Origin: Azadirachta indica | Lineage: Eukaryota > Streptophyta > Magnoliopsida > Sapindales > Meliaceae | NCBI GenBank assembly: GCA_022749755.1 | Contig: CM040441.1 | Location: forward strand, 20,833,475-20,897,474 | Reading direction: 5' to 3' | DNA: 64,000 bases | In this document: positions 25,540 to 36,739 of the stretch, piece by piece | Numbering within the stretch: position 1 is the first letter of the stretch | Layout of the letters: the number at the start of each line of letters is the position of its first letter | Made by a program: the position numbers and the translations under genes | Notes under the pieces: model-generated | Told to the model about the DNA's origin: nothing | Seen by the model: only the letters and a program-made list of their open reading frames with translations | Database searches by the model: none

Positions 25540-26560
25540 TGTGAACCGACACTCAAACTTTCAAACTTTATTACTTGAGACAACTTATACTTAGGAGTTA
25601 CAACTTTTAAGTTATAGCATCGGCTTTTGGGTCAAATTTGGGCTACGCTCGGGTTGAGTTAGGCTCATATAGTAATCAAACCCATACAACACACACACAC
25701 ATATATATATACACACATATACAATACTATAAACAGGTAGAGGCGTTGTCCCTTAACCTTCAGCAAGGGGTGTTTCATCCCCTTGTACCACTGACGACCT
25801 TTCCGGGAAGTTCAACCCCCGATTATGTCAGCGTACCCTAATATACTGTATCTATTACTAAATATGAGTCACAAATTTTACAACCTAACCTGCCTAACGT
25901 TGAAGGGATATGTGCACCAAGAATTGGGGAAGTCGTGAGGCACACTAGCAAGGGTCAGCGTTGAACGGGAGGATCAGGTGAGGCGAAGGATCAATGTCGA
26001 TGACAGAAATATATATTGATCATCTAGAAGAGATGACGTGAGAAATTAAGTTGAATGGTACAAGGAATATATTCCAATCAATAAAGTTTTACAATCAATA
26101 AAGTTTTACTTTCATGTTGATCTGGTCCACTGTGTTGGTACATATGGTGTAGAACTTGGACTTGCTGGACGGGAAATTAGTTGCGCTGGAATTGGAGGTC
26201 AGCTAGACGGTCTGAAGTCAAAGGGCATGCAGTTGCCGGTTGGGGAAAATATCTCTATGCAAGAGAAAATTTCAAAGAAAGAAAATTTTGGCTCGTTTTT
26301 TCTACTCTCTACTTTGGCATTACATTTTATATATATTTCATATTCAATTTTTTATATTTACAAACATCGTGCAGGACCGGAGGCTTTCCCGTGCTAGCTA
26401 TACTTGGAATTCCAAAACGAAATTATTTAGTGATTGAAGTCCATTCTTTGCCTTTGCTGGCCGCCGAAGCGGAGAGGTGTTAACTAGCTTTTGCCTTCAC
26501 CAACAACTAGAACCTGCCAGCATTTCAAAAGAAGACACATATAATTATATATCATAAAAT
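25540..26560. other. GC-richer non-coding island
   Basis: Base composition rises clearly above the surroundings. The island includes a CA/TA microsatellite (25688-25720) and a stretch with many C and G words at 25740-26030. Frames at 25638-25841 and 26181-26483 show no recognisable domain. It could be a solo LTR or a fragment of a gypsy-type element, but no terminal repeats or coding motifs support that. I cannot assign it. Confidence 0.4.
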
Positions 26561-26879
26561 AATTGAGAAAGGACTGGGACACTGGAAAAGTCGAAGAGAG
26601 AGAGAGCATTGAGATTGAATGCATTGCATTAGTGAGTAAAATTACAAGTGACCGCGTCCCTTATTCATTTACAATTATTGTCAAGCAAAATTATAATAGT
26701 ATAAATCCAAAATTTTTCTAAACATCTTATTATAATATTTATAATTACAAAACATATAATAAATAAGACTTATATTAGTAAAAAATTTCATTTTTTTTCA
26801 ATAATTTATAATCAATTTTAACTAAATTTGTTTGTTTTTTAAATACATATCATAGTGCTTTTAATTTTTTAATCTACAT

Positions 26880-27095
26880 ATATATCTGTGAAAGAAAAAA
26901 TCAGTAACCCTATATTTTTACACATATAATTATATTCATTTATAAATCATTAAATTTATATATTTCTAACGGTTGAGATTAAATATGACATATGAGTTAA
27001 TATAATACATTAATTATGTATTAATTATATATTTCAGATTTAATCTCAACCATCAGAAATCTCATATATAAATATATAAAAATTATTAGGGGATA
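26880..27095. mobile_element. Palindromic MITE-like element
   Basis: Inverted halves are visible: 'ggttgagattaaat' near 26970 faces 'atttaatctcaacc' near 27040, and 'aaccctatatttttacacat' on the left faces AT-rich complement on the right. A related element lies at 48440-48690 and a more diverged one at 13365-13510. No coding capacity. Confidence 0.65.
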
Positions 27096-27928
27096 AATCC
27101 ATTTAATATAAAGACAAATTTTAGTTAATATATTAGTAAAAGTTTTGGGATGCAAGATTTGATGTAATTGAATGTTAATTGCATAATAATGTACTAAATC
27201 AATTTAAATTGCACCAAATTCTTATTTTAAGACTTAAAAATTGGTCAATATATGAACACTAAATTTACTGTAAAGGGCAACATTAATAAATTTAAATTAA
27301 AATGGAAGTGTAAGAGATATATTATAAAGGTTTAAACAATAATATTTTCATTGAAAATCTTAATGAAAAAAGGTTGGAGAGAGAGAGAGAGAGTAAAAGG
27401 AAAAAACAATACGTCTTTAAAAATAAGATAATATGATAAGTTAATTTTATATGATTAATATAATGTAAATAAACTTTAGGTAGTAATAATTTTGAGAAAA
27501 GTTTTGATAAATTATTTATCCGATTTAAAACAAAAACTTAAAAACAAACAGGTGTTTCAAAATTTCCCAAGTTAAAAAAGACAAATATTCTTAATTACCT
27601 AATATCGTCAACTTCACGAATTAAAAACAACAAACAGAGGCAAAAAATTCACTAAACTGAACTGTATATGCATTCAATTTTTCAATTAAAATTAGAACAT
27701 TGTTTTATTTTCTTGACAGCTAGCTTCGACGTCATCTTGGTTGTTGTTTCACTTTCAGTCGATTTCCTGTCGTCTTGAAAATAAATGGCTACGATTTTGA
27801 TTAGAAAGGAAAATTCCATGCATGCTGAAGTAAATGCGTGCTGAAAAAATTGCTTAGACGCCATACTTTTCTAAAACCTAATGCCCATAGATTTCTTACT
27901 CACCAAATTGTTAGTTGCACTCGTGAAA

Positions 27929-29615
27929 ATGGATACTCTGTCTCTACTGCTTCTACTATCCTTTCTATGGGCTTGCATTCATTTCCTAACCAGGAGTTTA
28001 GTCGCTCGGAAATCTGGTCAGGGGAACCTGCCACCAGGACCCCGGCCTTATCCTATCATCGGAAACATTCTGCAGCTTGGAAACAAGCCTCATGAAACAT
28101 TTACTAAACTCTCAAAAACTTATGGTCCCATAATGACCCTCAAGCTGGGTAGCTTAACCACCATAGTCATGTCCTCTCCAGATGTGGCTAAAGAAATATT
28201 CCACACACATGATCAGGTCGTGTCTAACAGACCAATCCCGGATACCTTCGAGCACTTGACCACCACAAAGTTTCCATGGCATGGCTACCAGCTGGTTCAA
28301 CTACTTGGAGGAATCTTAGGAAAGTTTGCGCTGTTCAAATGTTCTCCAAAAAACAGCTGGACGCCACCCAATCCATGCGCAAGAAAAAGGTGCAAGAACT
28401 ACTAGACTATCTGCAAGAAAATTGCGATAGTGGTTCTGCTGTTGATATTGGTCAAGCGGCCTTTACTGCAATTCTTAATTCTATATCATATACTTTATTC
28501 TCTATTGATTTAGCTCATTATCATTCTCATATGTCTCAAACTTTTAACGAGCTTGCACACGGCGTGATGAAAGAAATTGGGAGTCCTAATGTTGCAGATT
28601 TTTTCCCGGCCCTCCGAATTTTTGATCCACAGGGATCTCGCAAACGGCTGGCCGGTTATTTTGGTGGAGTTTTAAAAATATTTGATGGTATCATCAATGA
28701 CAGGTTGCAAGCAAGGGCTTCTTCGACCAAGTCTAAAGAGAGCAACGACGATGTGTTAGATGCCCTTCTAGATCTTCTTGAAGAAGAAAATACTTCTGAA
28801 TTCAGTTTTACTGATATGAGACATCTGCTTCTGGTAATTAAGGAGTAGTTATTTGAACTAATACCTTCTGAAATTTAAAACTGGTTCGTTATTGTATTTT
28901 TTTTTTTTAAATTTATTGCATCCTTAATTTCATCTAATTTCACGAGATTTTTCCTTTTATGTTTATATCTTTTTACCTTATCCCCTAAAGCTATTCTATA
29001 TCAGGACTTATTTTTTGGAGGTATTGATTCCACATCAAGGACAGTAGAATGGGCGATGACAGAATTACTGCGCAACCCCGAGATACTAGCAAAAGCTCAG
29101 AACGAGATTAGAGAATTACTTGGGAAGGATGGGATAGAGAAAGTTGTAGAGTTTGAGATTACAAAGTTCCCTTACTTACAGGCAATAGTGAAAGAGACCT
29201 TCCGGTTGCACCCACCAGGCCCCTTTCTGGGTCCTCGTAAAACCGAACTGATCTAAACATCCTCGGTTTCAGGGTGCCCAAAAATGCACAAATATTTGCG
29301 AATGTATGGGCTATGGGACGAGACTCAAACGTGTGGCCGGATGCAAACTCATTTACTCCTGAAAGGTTTTTAGGGAGTGAAATTGATGTGAAAGGCCGAG
29401 ACTATGAGCTCATTCCCTTTGGAGCTGGAAAGAGGATTTGTCCTGGCTTGCCGTTGGCTCACAGAATGTTGCACTTGATACTGGCAGCACTTATTTATGC
29501 CTTCGATTGGAAACTTGCCAATGGTTTGAAACTAGAAGACATCGATATGAATGAAATATTTGGCGAAACATTACACAAGGCTGAACCTCTTATGATTATT
29601 CCTGTCAAGGTGTGA
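27929..29615 (+). CDS. CYP76-like cytochrome P450 (geraniol 8-hydroxylase-like), copy 1, two frameshifts
   Basis: This is an ER-anchored P450 monooxygenase of the CYP76 family, whose known members oxidise monoterpenols and related compounds. The exact substrate is unknown. Exon 1 is 27929-28833 and exon 2 29005-29615, with a GT-AG phase-0 intron. Landmarks are an N-terminal membrane segment, [13 protein letters not shown], the I-helix G-G-I-D-S-T, K-E-T-F-R (ExxR), P-E-R-F, and the heme loop [10 protein letters not shown] with the Cys codon at 29439. The ATG at 27929 is chosen because paralogues start there; another in-frame ATG lies at 27881. As sequenced, one base is missing at ~28243 and one at ~29246. 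Each exon is exactly one base short of a clean 505-residue protein, typical for the family. It is a pseudogene or carries assembly errors. Confidence 0.93.
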
Positions 29616-29677
29616 CTTCTTTCATCCATGCCATGATAGATTAGTTACCCGGAATGCGATGATGACATAATTTCCAC

Positions 29678-29683
29678 AATAAA
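29678..29683 (+). promoter_or_regulatory. Candidate poly(A) signal of CYP76 copy 1
   Basis: AATAAA about 63 bases after the stop codon. In this A/T-rich DNA chance matches are common, so support comes from position only. Confidence 0.4.
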
Positions 29684-30329
29684 TAATAAAAAATATGTTT
29701 GTTACCTTTTCTTTTCCTCTCAGCATCATTCCGTTAATGGTAAAATAAAAAATAAAAAAGAGAATATTTGAATACTGCCCAAGAGAGAGCACCAATCTAC
29801 ACGTTTGGTGAAATGTTTCGGATTGTGATGAATTTAATATTGTATTGTGTTTGACTGTGATATGTTGGCAAAATCTTCCCTTTTTTTTTTTTTTTTTGTC
29901 TGTCAAATGAGAACTCAAAAGTAGGAGAGATTTGTATGGTTGCATGGGCACAAGCATTGACCAAATAGAATTTTATTTTTCTATTTTTATTCCATATAAT
30001 GCAAGGCAAAGAAGATCAAAGTACTAAAACAGGACTTTGAATAAATTAATCCAGTGTAGACCGTTCTGTTGAACTTAACCTTGAAATGTTATCTTGGCTA
30101 TCGTTATTGCTGCAGTTAATGGTCATATTAACGTAGCGTTTGTTTTCATTCACACACGTGGGCGAATCCCGTTTACAGTGATAGTAACTTAATGAAGTGA
30201 TTATAAAAATTATTCCATTATCAAATAATTAAAAAATTAATTCATTCTGCAAAAGCTTTTCAAAGCCAGATGATTCAGGGAATCAGAGATTTTGTTATGT
30301 TTTATGGGTTCGATCGTCGAAGACGCGGA

Positions 30330-30510
30330 CCTTGATTACCTGGATTTTGTTACATCGCTTGTTGAATCTCAATCCACCAAGAAGGAAAAAATTTAAATAT
30401 TTAGAATGAAAAATTAATTTCAAACAGAAAATTTTGGTATTTTATCTCTTAAATTCCAATACCTTTAGATTTTCATAAAGAAATTACAGTAGTTCACTCT
30501 TTCATTTATT
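30330..30510. repeat. CYP76 intergenic module, copy 1
   Basis: It shares 'ttttgttacatcgcttgttgaat', 'accaag(a)aggaaaaa', 'ctttggtattctatctc'-like and 'tttagattttcataaagaaatta' landmarks with about 33795-33960 and, more distantly, 37550-37715. Copies 2 and 3 each precede a CYP76 gene by about 1 kb. This one has no CYP76 gene after it. Confidence 0.75.
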
Positions 30511-30660
30511 AACTGTCTTACATCGCCATTATACTAGACTGTTATCTTTTTTATATATGGATTGAATACCCTTATTCCTTGAATTATCTTTTAAATTGAA
30601 TTTTACTCGAACTTATTTTTAACATAGTATTAAAACTCGATACTCTAGCAATAGTGGAAT

Positions 30661-31310
30661 CTTTACTCTGTTCCTTCCACACTTTGTGTGATTTATTTCT
30701 TTACCCTCTCACGCATCTGATCTACACTACGCATTTGATCTACACTTCACGTGACTTGTTCTTTTACCCTTCTTACACATCTTATCCATACTTCGCGTGA
30801 CTTGTTCCTTTATCTTCTCACGCATATGATCGTGATCCATGTTTCACATGATGGTGGAATCCTTGTTCTTTAGTTTCTTTACCCTTACACGCATTTGATT
30901 TACACTTTGCATGACTTGTTCTTTTACCCGTCTTACACATCTGATCTATACTTTGCGTGACTTGTTTCTTTACCTTTTCACGCATCTGATCCATGCTTTG
31001 CATGATGATGAGATCCTTGTTCTTTTGTTTCCTTACCCTCTTACGCATCTGATCAATACTTCGTGTCCTTCTCACACATGTGATCCATGCTTCGTGTGAT
31101 GGTGGAATCCTTATTACTTTATTTCTTTACCCTCTCACGCATCTGATCCACACTTTGCGTAATGGTGAGATTCTTGTTTTTTTGTTCCTTTACCCTCTCA
31201 CGCATCTAATGGTCAGATCCTTGCATCTTATCCACGCTTTGCATCTCTCACACATCTAATGGTAGGACCCTCGTGTGATGGTGGACGCAATGTGTGATGG
31301 TAGGATCCTC
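30661..31310. repeat. Degenerate minisatellite
   Basis: A unit of roughly 45-50 bp recurs about a dozen times with substitutions and length changes. The core words are 'ctcacgcatctgatcc', 'acactttgcgtga', 'cttgttc' and 'tttctttaccctct'. Some units carry an extra 'tggtggaatccttgttctt' piece, giving a second, longer unit type. It begins about 1 kb after the first CYP76 gene. The frames that run through it on both strands are by-products of the repeat, not genes. Confidence 0.88.
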
Positions 31311-31704
31311 GAGTCATGCACTATTGTTTGTCTCCTGATTATATAAGTTATTAAATTTTCTATCAACATTTATATATGCATGAGGTCATCACCAAAGGCG
31401 TCCACCAGCTCAGCGGTATGTTTATTTCTTAAGAAAAATTATTGCTCATTTATGTCATCATATAAATCAATAGATAGATATATGAATTGACACAAAAGGT
31501 AATTAGTTCTTTACATTAAATGGACTTCTAAATTTATTAATGGTCTCCAAGAGCTAGCAACCACAATTACTTGGAATGCTACATATTTCAAATTTCTATA
31601 CATTTTTCTATGTAAATTAAATGTGATTTCTACATGTGATAAATTGTGCAATTTTATATTTATTATTTAAAATCATATTAGTTATTACATACAATTTTTA
31701 GAAG

Positions 31705-33485
31705 GGATAATGATAAATATCTCCTAACGTTTGGCTGAATAGACAGATATCCTTAATGTTTAGAAAAAGATAAATAATCCTTTTACGATTGGGCAAATAA
31801 ACAAATATCCCACAATAACTTTTATTTCTATTAGTTGACTAGTTAATTTATCATCATTTGTATCTCTAAACATTTATAAAAGAAGCTAATATAATATTTT
31901 ATTTAATTATAACAATTTGGTCTCCATTTAATTTTTTTTTCATAATGTAATTTTTTTAATTATAATAATTTAATTCCTATTTTACTATTTTTCACAATAT
32001 ACTCAAGAATAAAAGAATTTTTTAATTTATTATTTCAATAAAAATTTAGAATATAAAATACTATTATTAAAAAAAAAATTATTATTAAAAAATTTAAATA
32101 ATGAATTAGATTAAACTCGTATACTAAAATATTTATAATTTTTTTAGTAAGAAATTTGATATTTAATTATTAAAAAATTTTGAAACATATTTTAACATTT
32201 TATTCTTATATATAATATTTTTATTTAAAAGATTATATTAAATTCATTATATTTTCCTAAGAAGAATTATTAAAATATAAATAAAAAGTATAAAAAAATT
32301 TAGTGTCATATTTTAATAAAATTAGTAATCAAATATATTTTATATTCTTATTAACTAATAAAATTTATGTTTAATTAAAATTATAGAAAAAAATTTTTAT
32401 TATTTTTATTTTGTACTATATGTAAATACATAATATTATATATGGGCAATATTCAGTTTACCCCCATTATTATTGACAAACATCAACTTGTCCCTAACTT
32501 TTACAAAAGTTCTCACTCCATCCCAAACGTTAACTTTGACTATTAACTATAACAGTTGACCGCAATTAATTTGTGAAAATACAATTTTACTCCTAATAAA
32601 TTCAAAATTAATTTGTTCTTCTTTCCCTATTTTTTTTTCCTTCTTCTTCCTTCCATGGTTGCTATAGGCAGCCATTGATGGTTGTAGCAAGTAGCCTTCA
32701 ATGGTTGGCATAGGCAGCCATGATAAATTTGGAAAAAAAAAAAAAAAAAACATAAACGGGAGAAGAAAAAAAAAAGAAGAGGAGGAAGAAGAGAGAGAGA
32801 AGGGAAAAATTATTTTTATTAATTTCAAATTATAAAATTATGATTTTACCCTTTTCTTATTTAAAATAATAGTATAAGTTAATGTTTAGGGGTGAAGTGA
32901 AGACTTTTGTGAAAGTTGGGGGCGGTTTAAATTTTTTTTTTAATAATAGTTGGGGTGAATTAAAGATACCATGTGTTTATTGTTTATATTTTTATAATTT
33001 TGTAAAGAAAATATAATGAATTTAATATAATTTTTTAAATAAATATATTATTTATAAAAGTAAAATGTTAAAAAATGTTTCAATTAAAGAATTTTAATAA
33101 TTAAATAACAAATTATTACTCAAAAAGTAAAAGAAAAGAGTTCGAAATATTTTATATATGAGTTTGATTTAATTCATTTGTTTGAATTTTTTTTTTAATA
33201 ATTATACATTTTAAAATTTTTTATTGAAATAATAAATTAAAAGAATTTATTTAGTTTTCGGTAGATTGTAAAAAGTATTATTAAAAAAGAGACTACAATT
33301 GTTATAGTTAAAAGAAATATATTGTGAAAAATATTAAAATAAAGAGCAAATTATTATAATTAATTGAAAAAAATATATTGTATTGTTATTTTAAAAAATT
33401 CCAGAGATACAAATGATAATAAGCTAATAGGTTAACTAAAGAAATAAAAGTTAAGGGAGATATCTGCCTAATTAAGAGTTTAAAA
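31705..33485. mobile_element. Long palindromic element (large-TIR MITE or MULE-like)
   Basis: The left arm (about 31790-32260) pairs with the reverse complement of the right arm (about 33000-33480). Matching landmarks include 'aacttttatttct', 'atcatttgtatctct', 'atttttcacaatata', 'tttatttcaataaaaa' and 'attatattaaattcattatattttc'. The arms are several hundred bases each. No transposase is visible, so it is a non-autonomous element. A second element (32446-32982) sits in its middle. Its outer ends are uncertain by about 100 bp, and the left end has an extra partial repeat. Confidence 0.75.
32446..32982. mobile_element. MITE nested within the palindromic element
   Basis: The left end reads GGCAATATTCAGTTTACCCCC and the right end is the complement of GGTATCTTTAATTCACCCC. 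The next ~70 bases also pair as an imperfect inverted repeat ('acttttacaaaagttctcac' against 'actttcacaaaagtcttcac'). The core holds two copies of 'ataggcagccat' words and a purine-rich run at 32730-32805. It has no coding frame of interest. Confidence 0.7.
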
Positions 33486-33794
33486 ATAATTTTACAGAGA
33501 ACTACAATTATATAGATTAGAACAGTGATAGTAAATATGTCATCACCCAAAACAACAATATAATTTAAGAACTTTTTTATTTAATTAATTAAGAAAATGT
33601 GTACTTTTATTCAAACTCCATAGATATATATTTTTTATACAAATGTTACAGGTATCTATCTATTTCTCTATACTTTAAGGAGTACTTGTCAATTTCTTAA
33701 TTTAAGTTAATATAAGAATCAGACCATCAACATAGACTTAAAGTCTAGATATCAATTATATTAGAAAACATTTTTGGTGCCTTCAATAGCAATT

Positions 33795-33960
33795 TTTCTT
33801 TTGTTACATCGCTTGTTGAATATCAATGCACCAAGGAGAAAAAAAAAAATATTGAGGATGACAAATTAATTTCAAAGAGAAAACTTTGGTATTCTATCTC
33901 ATAAAGTCCATTACCTTTAAATTTTCATAAAGAAATTAGAGCAACTCACTCTTTTTTAGT
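33795..33960. repeat. CYP76 intergenic module, copy 2
   Basis: Second copy of the module at 30330-30510, about 1 kb upstream of the second CYP76 gene. The first 23 bases after 33800 are nearly identical to those of copy 1. Confidence 0.75.
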
Positions 33961-33979
33961 TGCCAATGCTGAAGGGTGT

Positions 33980-34790
33980 CTTAAAATTAAATTATTTTTG
34001 CCAACAAATTTAGTAAACAAGTTTTTAAAAGTTGTGCTACGAGGAAATAATGTAAAATGTTTAAAATAAATAAAGATATTTCACATAATTTAAGCTTTTA
34101 AAAAATTTAAAATTTAGGTTTCTCATAATAAAATTAAAAAATAGATTTTTCTTTAATTTTCAAAATCATACCTCCGATGTCAATAAAACGATATGAAGAA
34201 AAGGAGATTTTTATCATTAGCAAAAAAAAGACCATTTTAACAAAAGCAAATAGATACCAAGTAGTACTTATTTTTTAACTGAAAATCTAAAAATCTAAAA
34301 TCTAAGTATATTTGAATTTTGAATCTAAATTATATATTTATTTCTTGCATTCAAATATAAATACAAATATTAAGGAATTTAAAAATAAAAAAATAAAAAT
34401 TAATACTTTTATATTTGTATCCTTGTAAATAATAAATGTTAACTATATAATCAGACGTGACGGAATAAAATAATTTTGACACAAAAGCATAAATAAAAAC
34501 TATATGAACATAATTTAGTTAATTTTTTGAAAAGTAAATATATAAGTATTTGCAAGACAACATATTTTTATAAAAAAATTGATAAAATTACTCAAACCTT
34601 ATCTTAAAATTTTGTTGATTTAAGTTAAAAAAAAAACAAATATATTTAATTACCAAATACTAGTTAAATTCATCCAATTAAAGCAAACTGGGGTAACAGT
34701 GGATAAATTTAATTAGTTTACCAACTCAATTTCACAGCACATTCTGGTTTAAATGCGTGGACGAGACAAGAAGAGAAGTTATATATGGAG
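33980..34790. other. Promoter-side intergenic DNA of CYP76 copy 2
   Basis: AT-rich, without recognisable genes or transposon ends. It leads into the TATA-like box at 34793. Confidence 0.5.
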
Positions 34791-34792
34791 AC

Positions 34793-34800
34793 TATATAAA
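34793..34800 (+). promoter_or_regulatory. Candidate TATA box of CYP76 copy 2
   Basis: TATATAAA within 'gactatataaata', 102 bases before the start codon. An (AT)n run follows directly, so a chance match cannot be excluded. The block after it (from 'atatgcatt') is conserved upstream of CYP76 copy 1. Confidence 0.45.
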
Positions 34801-34901
34801 TATATATATATATATATGCATTGAAATTCTCAATTAAATTAAAACAATTTTTTAATTATTTTTTATTTTTCTTCTCCCCGTTGCCATCTGCACTTGTGAA
34901 A

Positions 34902-35934
34902 ATGGACAACCTATCTCTAATGCTTCTAATATCCTTTATGTGGGCTTGTTTTCATTTCCTAACCAAGACTCTAGCTGCTCGGAAATTTAGTCGGGCAACT
35001 AGCTTGCCCCCGGGGCCCCGGCCTTATCCGATAATCGGAAACATTCTCGAGCTTGGAAAAAAGCCTCATGAAACACTTACTAAACTCTCAAAAACTTATG
35101 GGCCCATAATGACTCTCAAGCTAGGTAGCTTAACCACCATAGTTATTTCCTCTCCAGAAATGGCCAAAGAAGTATTCCACACACACGATCAAGTCGTGTC
35201 TGGCAGACCAATCCCAGATAGCCTTCGAGCACTTGACCACCACAAGGTTTCCATTGCATGGCTGCCAGCTGTGTCACCTCTTGGAAGAATCTTAGGAAAG
35301 TTTGCGCTGTTCAAATGTTCACCAGTAAACGCCTGGACGCCAACCAATCTATGCGCCGGAAAAAGATTCAACAACTACTAGACTATCTTCAAGAGAATTG
35401 CAATAGTGGTTGTGCTGTTGATATTGGTCAAGCTGCCTTTACTGCAATTCTTAATTCTATATCATACACTTTATTCTCTATTGATTTAGCTCATTATCAT
35501 TCTCATACATCTCAAACTTTTAACGAGCTTGCGCATGGCGTGATGGAAGAAATTGGGAGTCCTAATGTTGCAGATTTTTTCCCACTCCTTCGATTTCTTG
35601 ACCCACAAGGATCACGCAAACGGCTGACTGGTTACTTTGACAAAGTATTAACAATATTTGATGGTATCATCAATGAAAGGTTACAATTAAGGGCTTCTTC
35701 GACTGAGGCTGAAGATAGCAACGATGTGTTAGATGCACTCCTGGATCTTCTTGAGGAAAATAATTCTGAATTCAGTTTGCCTGATGATATGAAACATTTA
35801 CTTCTGGTAAGGAGTACTAGTTATCTGAACTAATAACTCAAATTAATGGTATGAAATTTTGAAACTGGTTTATTATTTGTATCCTTAGTTCCGTTTAATT
35901 TTATGAGTGCTTTTTATTGTATCCTCTAACACTA

Positions 35935-35976
<42 letters not shown>

Positions 35977-36593
35977 GATCAGGACTTATTTTTTGGAGGT
36001 ATCGATTCCACATCAAGGACAGTAGAGTGGGCAATGACGGAATTACTACGCAACCCCGAAGTACTAGCAAAAGCTCAAGCAGAGCTTAGAGAATTACTTG
36101 GGAAGGAAGGGATAGACAAAGTTGGAGAGTTTGAGATTACGAAGTTCCCTTACTTACAGGCAATAGTGAAAGAGACCTTCCGGTTGCACGCACCAGGCCC
36201 ATTTCTCGCACCCCGTAAAACCGAAACTGAAATAAATATCCTCGGCTTCCGGGTGCCAAAAAATGCACAAATATTTACAAATGTATGGCCATGGGACGAG
36301 ATTCGAACATATGGCCGAATGCATATTCATTTATGCCAGAAAGGTTTCTAGAAAGCGAAATTGATGTGAAAGGCCGAGACTTTGAGCTTATTCCGTTTGG
36401 AGCAGGAAAGAGGATTTGTCCCGGTTTATCGTTGGCTCACAGAATGCTGCATTTGATATTGGCATCGCTTATTTATACCTTCGATTGGAAACTTGCAGGT
36501 GGTTTGAAACCCGAAGATATCGATATGAGTGAGAAGTTTGGCGAAACATTACACAAGGCTGAACCTCTGATGGTTATTCCTGTTAAAGTGTGA
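34902..36593 (+). CDS. CYP76-like cytochrome P450, copy 2, two frameshifts
   Basis: This is a tandem paralogue of the gene at 27929 with the same structure: exon 1 34902-35806, exon 2 35983-36593, phase-0 GT-AG intron. It carries the membrane anchor, [13 protein letters not shown], the I-helix G-G-I-D-S-T, K-E-T-F-R, P-E-R-F and [11 protein letters not shown] base is missing in exon 1 at about 35275-35285, within the W-L-P...W-x-N-L-R-K stretch. Another is missing in exon 2 near 36288, between W and M-G-R-D. Exon lengths (905 and 611) equal those of copy 1, so each exon is again one base short of a 505-residue frame. The role is inferred to be terpenoid or related oxidation at the ER; the substrate is unknown. 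Confidence 0.93.
35936..35976. repeat. (CT)n(AT)n microsatellite in the CYP76 copy 2 intron
   Basis: About ten CT units run into about ten AT units, ending six bases before the intron 3' AG. It provides a long pyrimidine tract next to the splice acceptor. The intron of copy 1 lacks it. Confidence 0.9.
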
Positions 36594-36724
36594 CTCTTTA
36601 ATCCAATCTTGGGGACCCTAGGTTAAATTGCTTGGAATGTGACGACATTTAATTTGCGCAATTAAACATGCGTTTGTTATCCTTAATATAGTTTCCCTCT
36701 CAGGATGTTTCTGTTAATGGTTAA

Positions 36725-36730
36725 AATAAA
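36725..36730 (+). promoter_or_regulatory. Candidate poly(A) signal of CYP76 copy 2
   Basis: AATAAA 132 bases after the stop codon. Position-based support only. Confidence 0.35.
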
Positions 36731-36739
36731 TAAGTTGTA

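Noticed and set aside
26181..26483. 100-codon plus-strand frame in the GC-richer island
   Set aside because: No recognisable domain, an overlapping frame of similar length, and no conserved paralogue in the window.
30818..31099. Frames on both strands with repeated R-S-I-D-Q-M or T-H-L-I units
   Set aside because: They are translations of the minisatellite. The repeated peptide pattern follows the DNA repeat, not a protein family.
32547..32828. 93-codon minus-strand frame rich in F and S
   Set aside because: It comes from the purine-rich run in the nested MITE and has no domain.
35885..36070. Minus-strand frame with an R-E and I-Y repeat
   Set aside because: It is a translation of the (CT)n(AT)n microsatellite in the CYP76 copy 2 intron.
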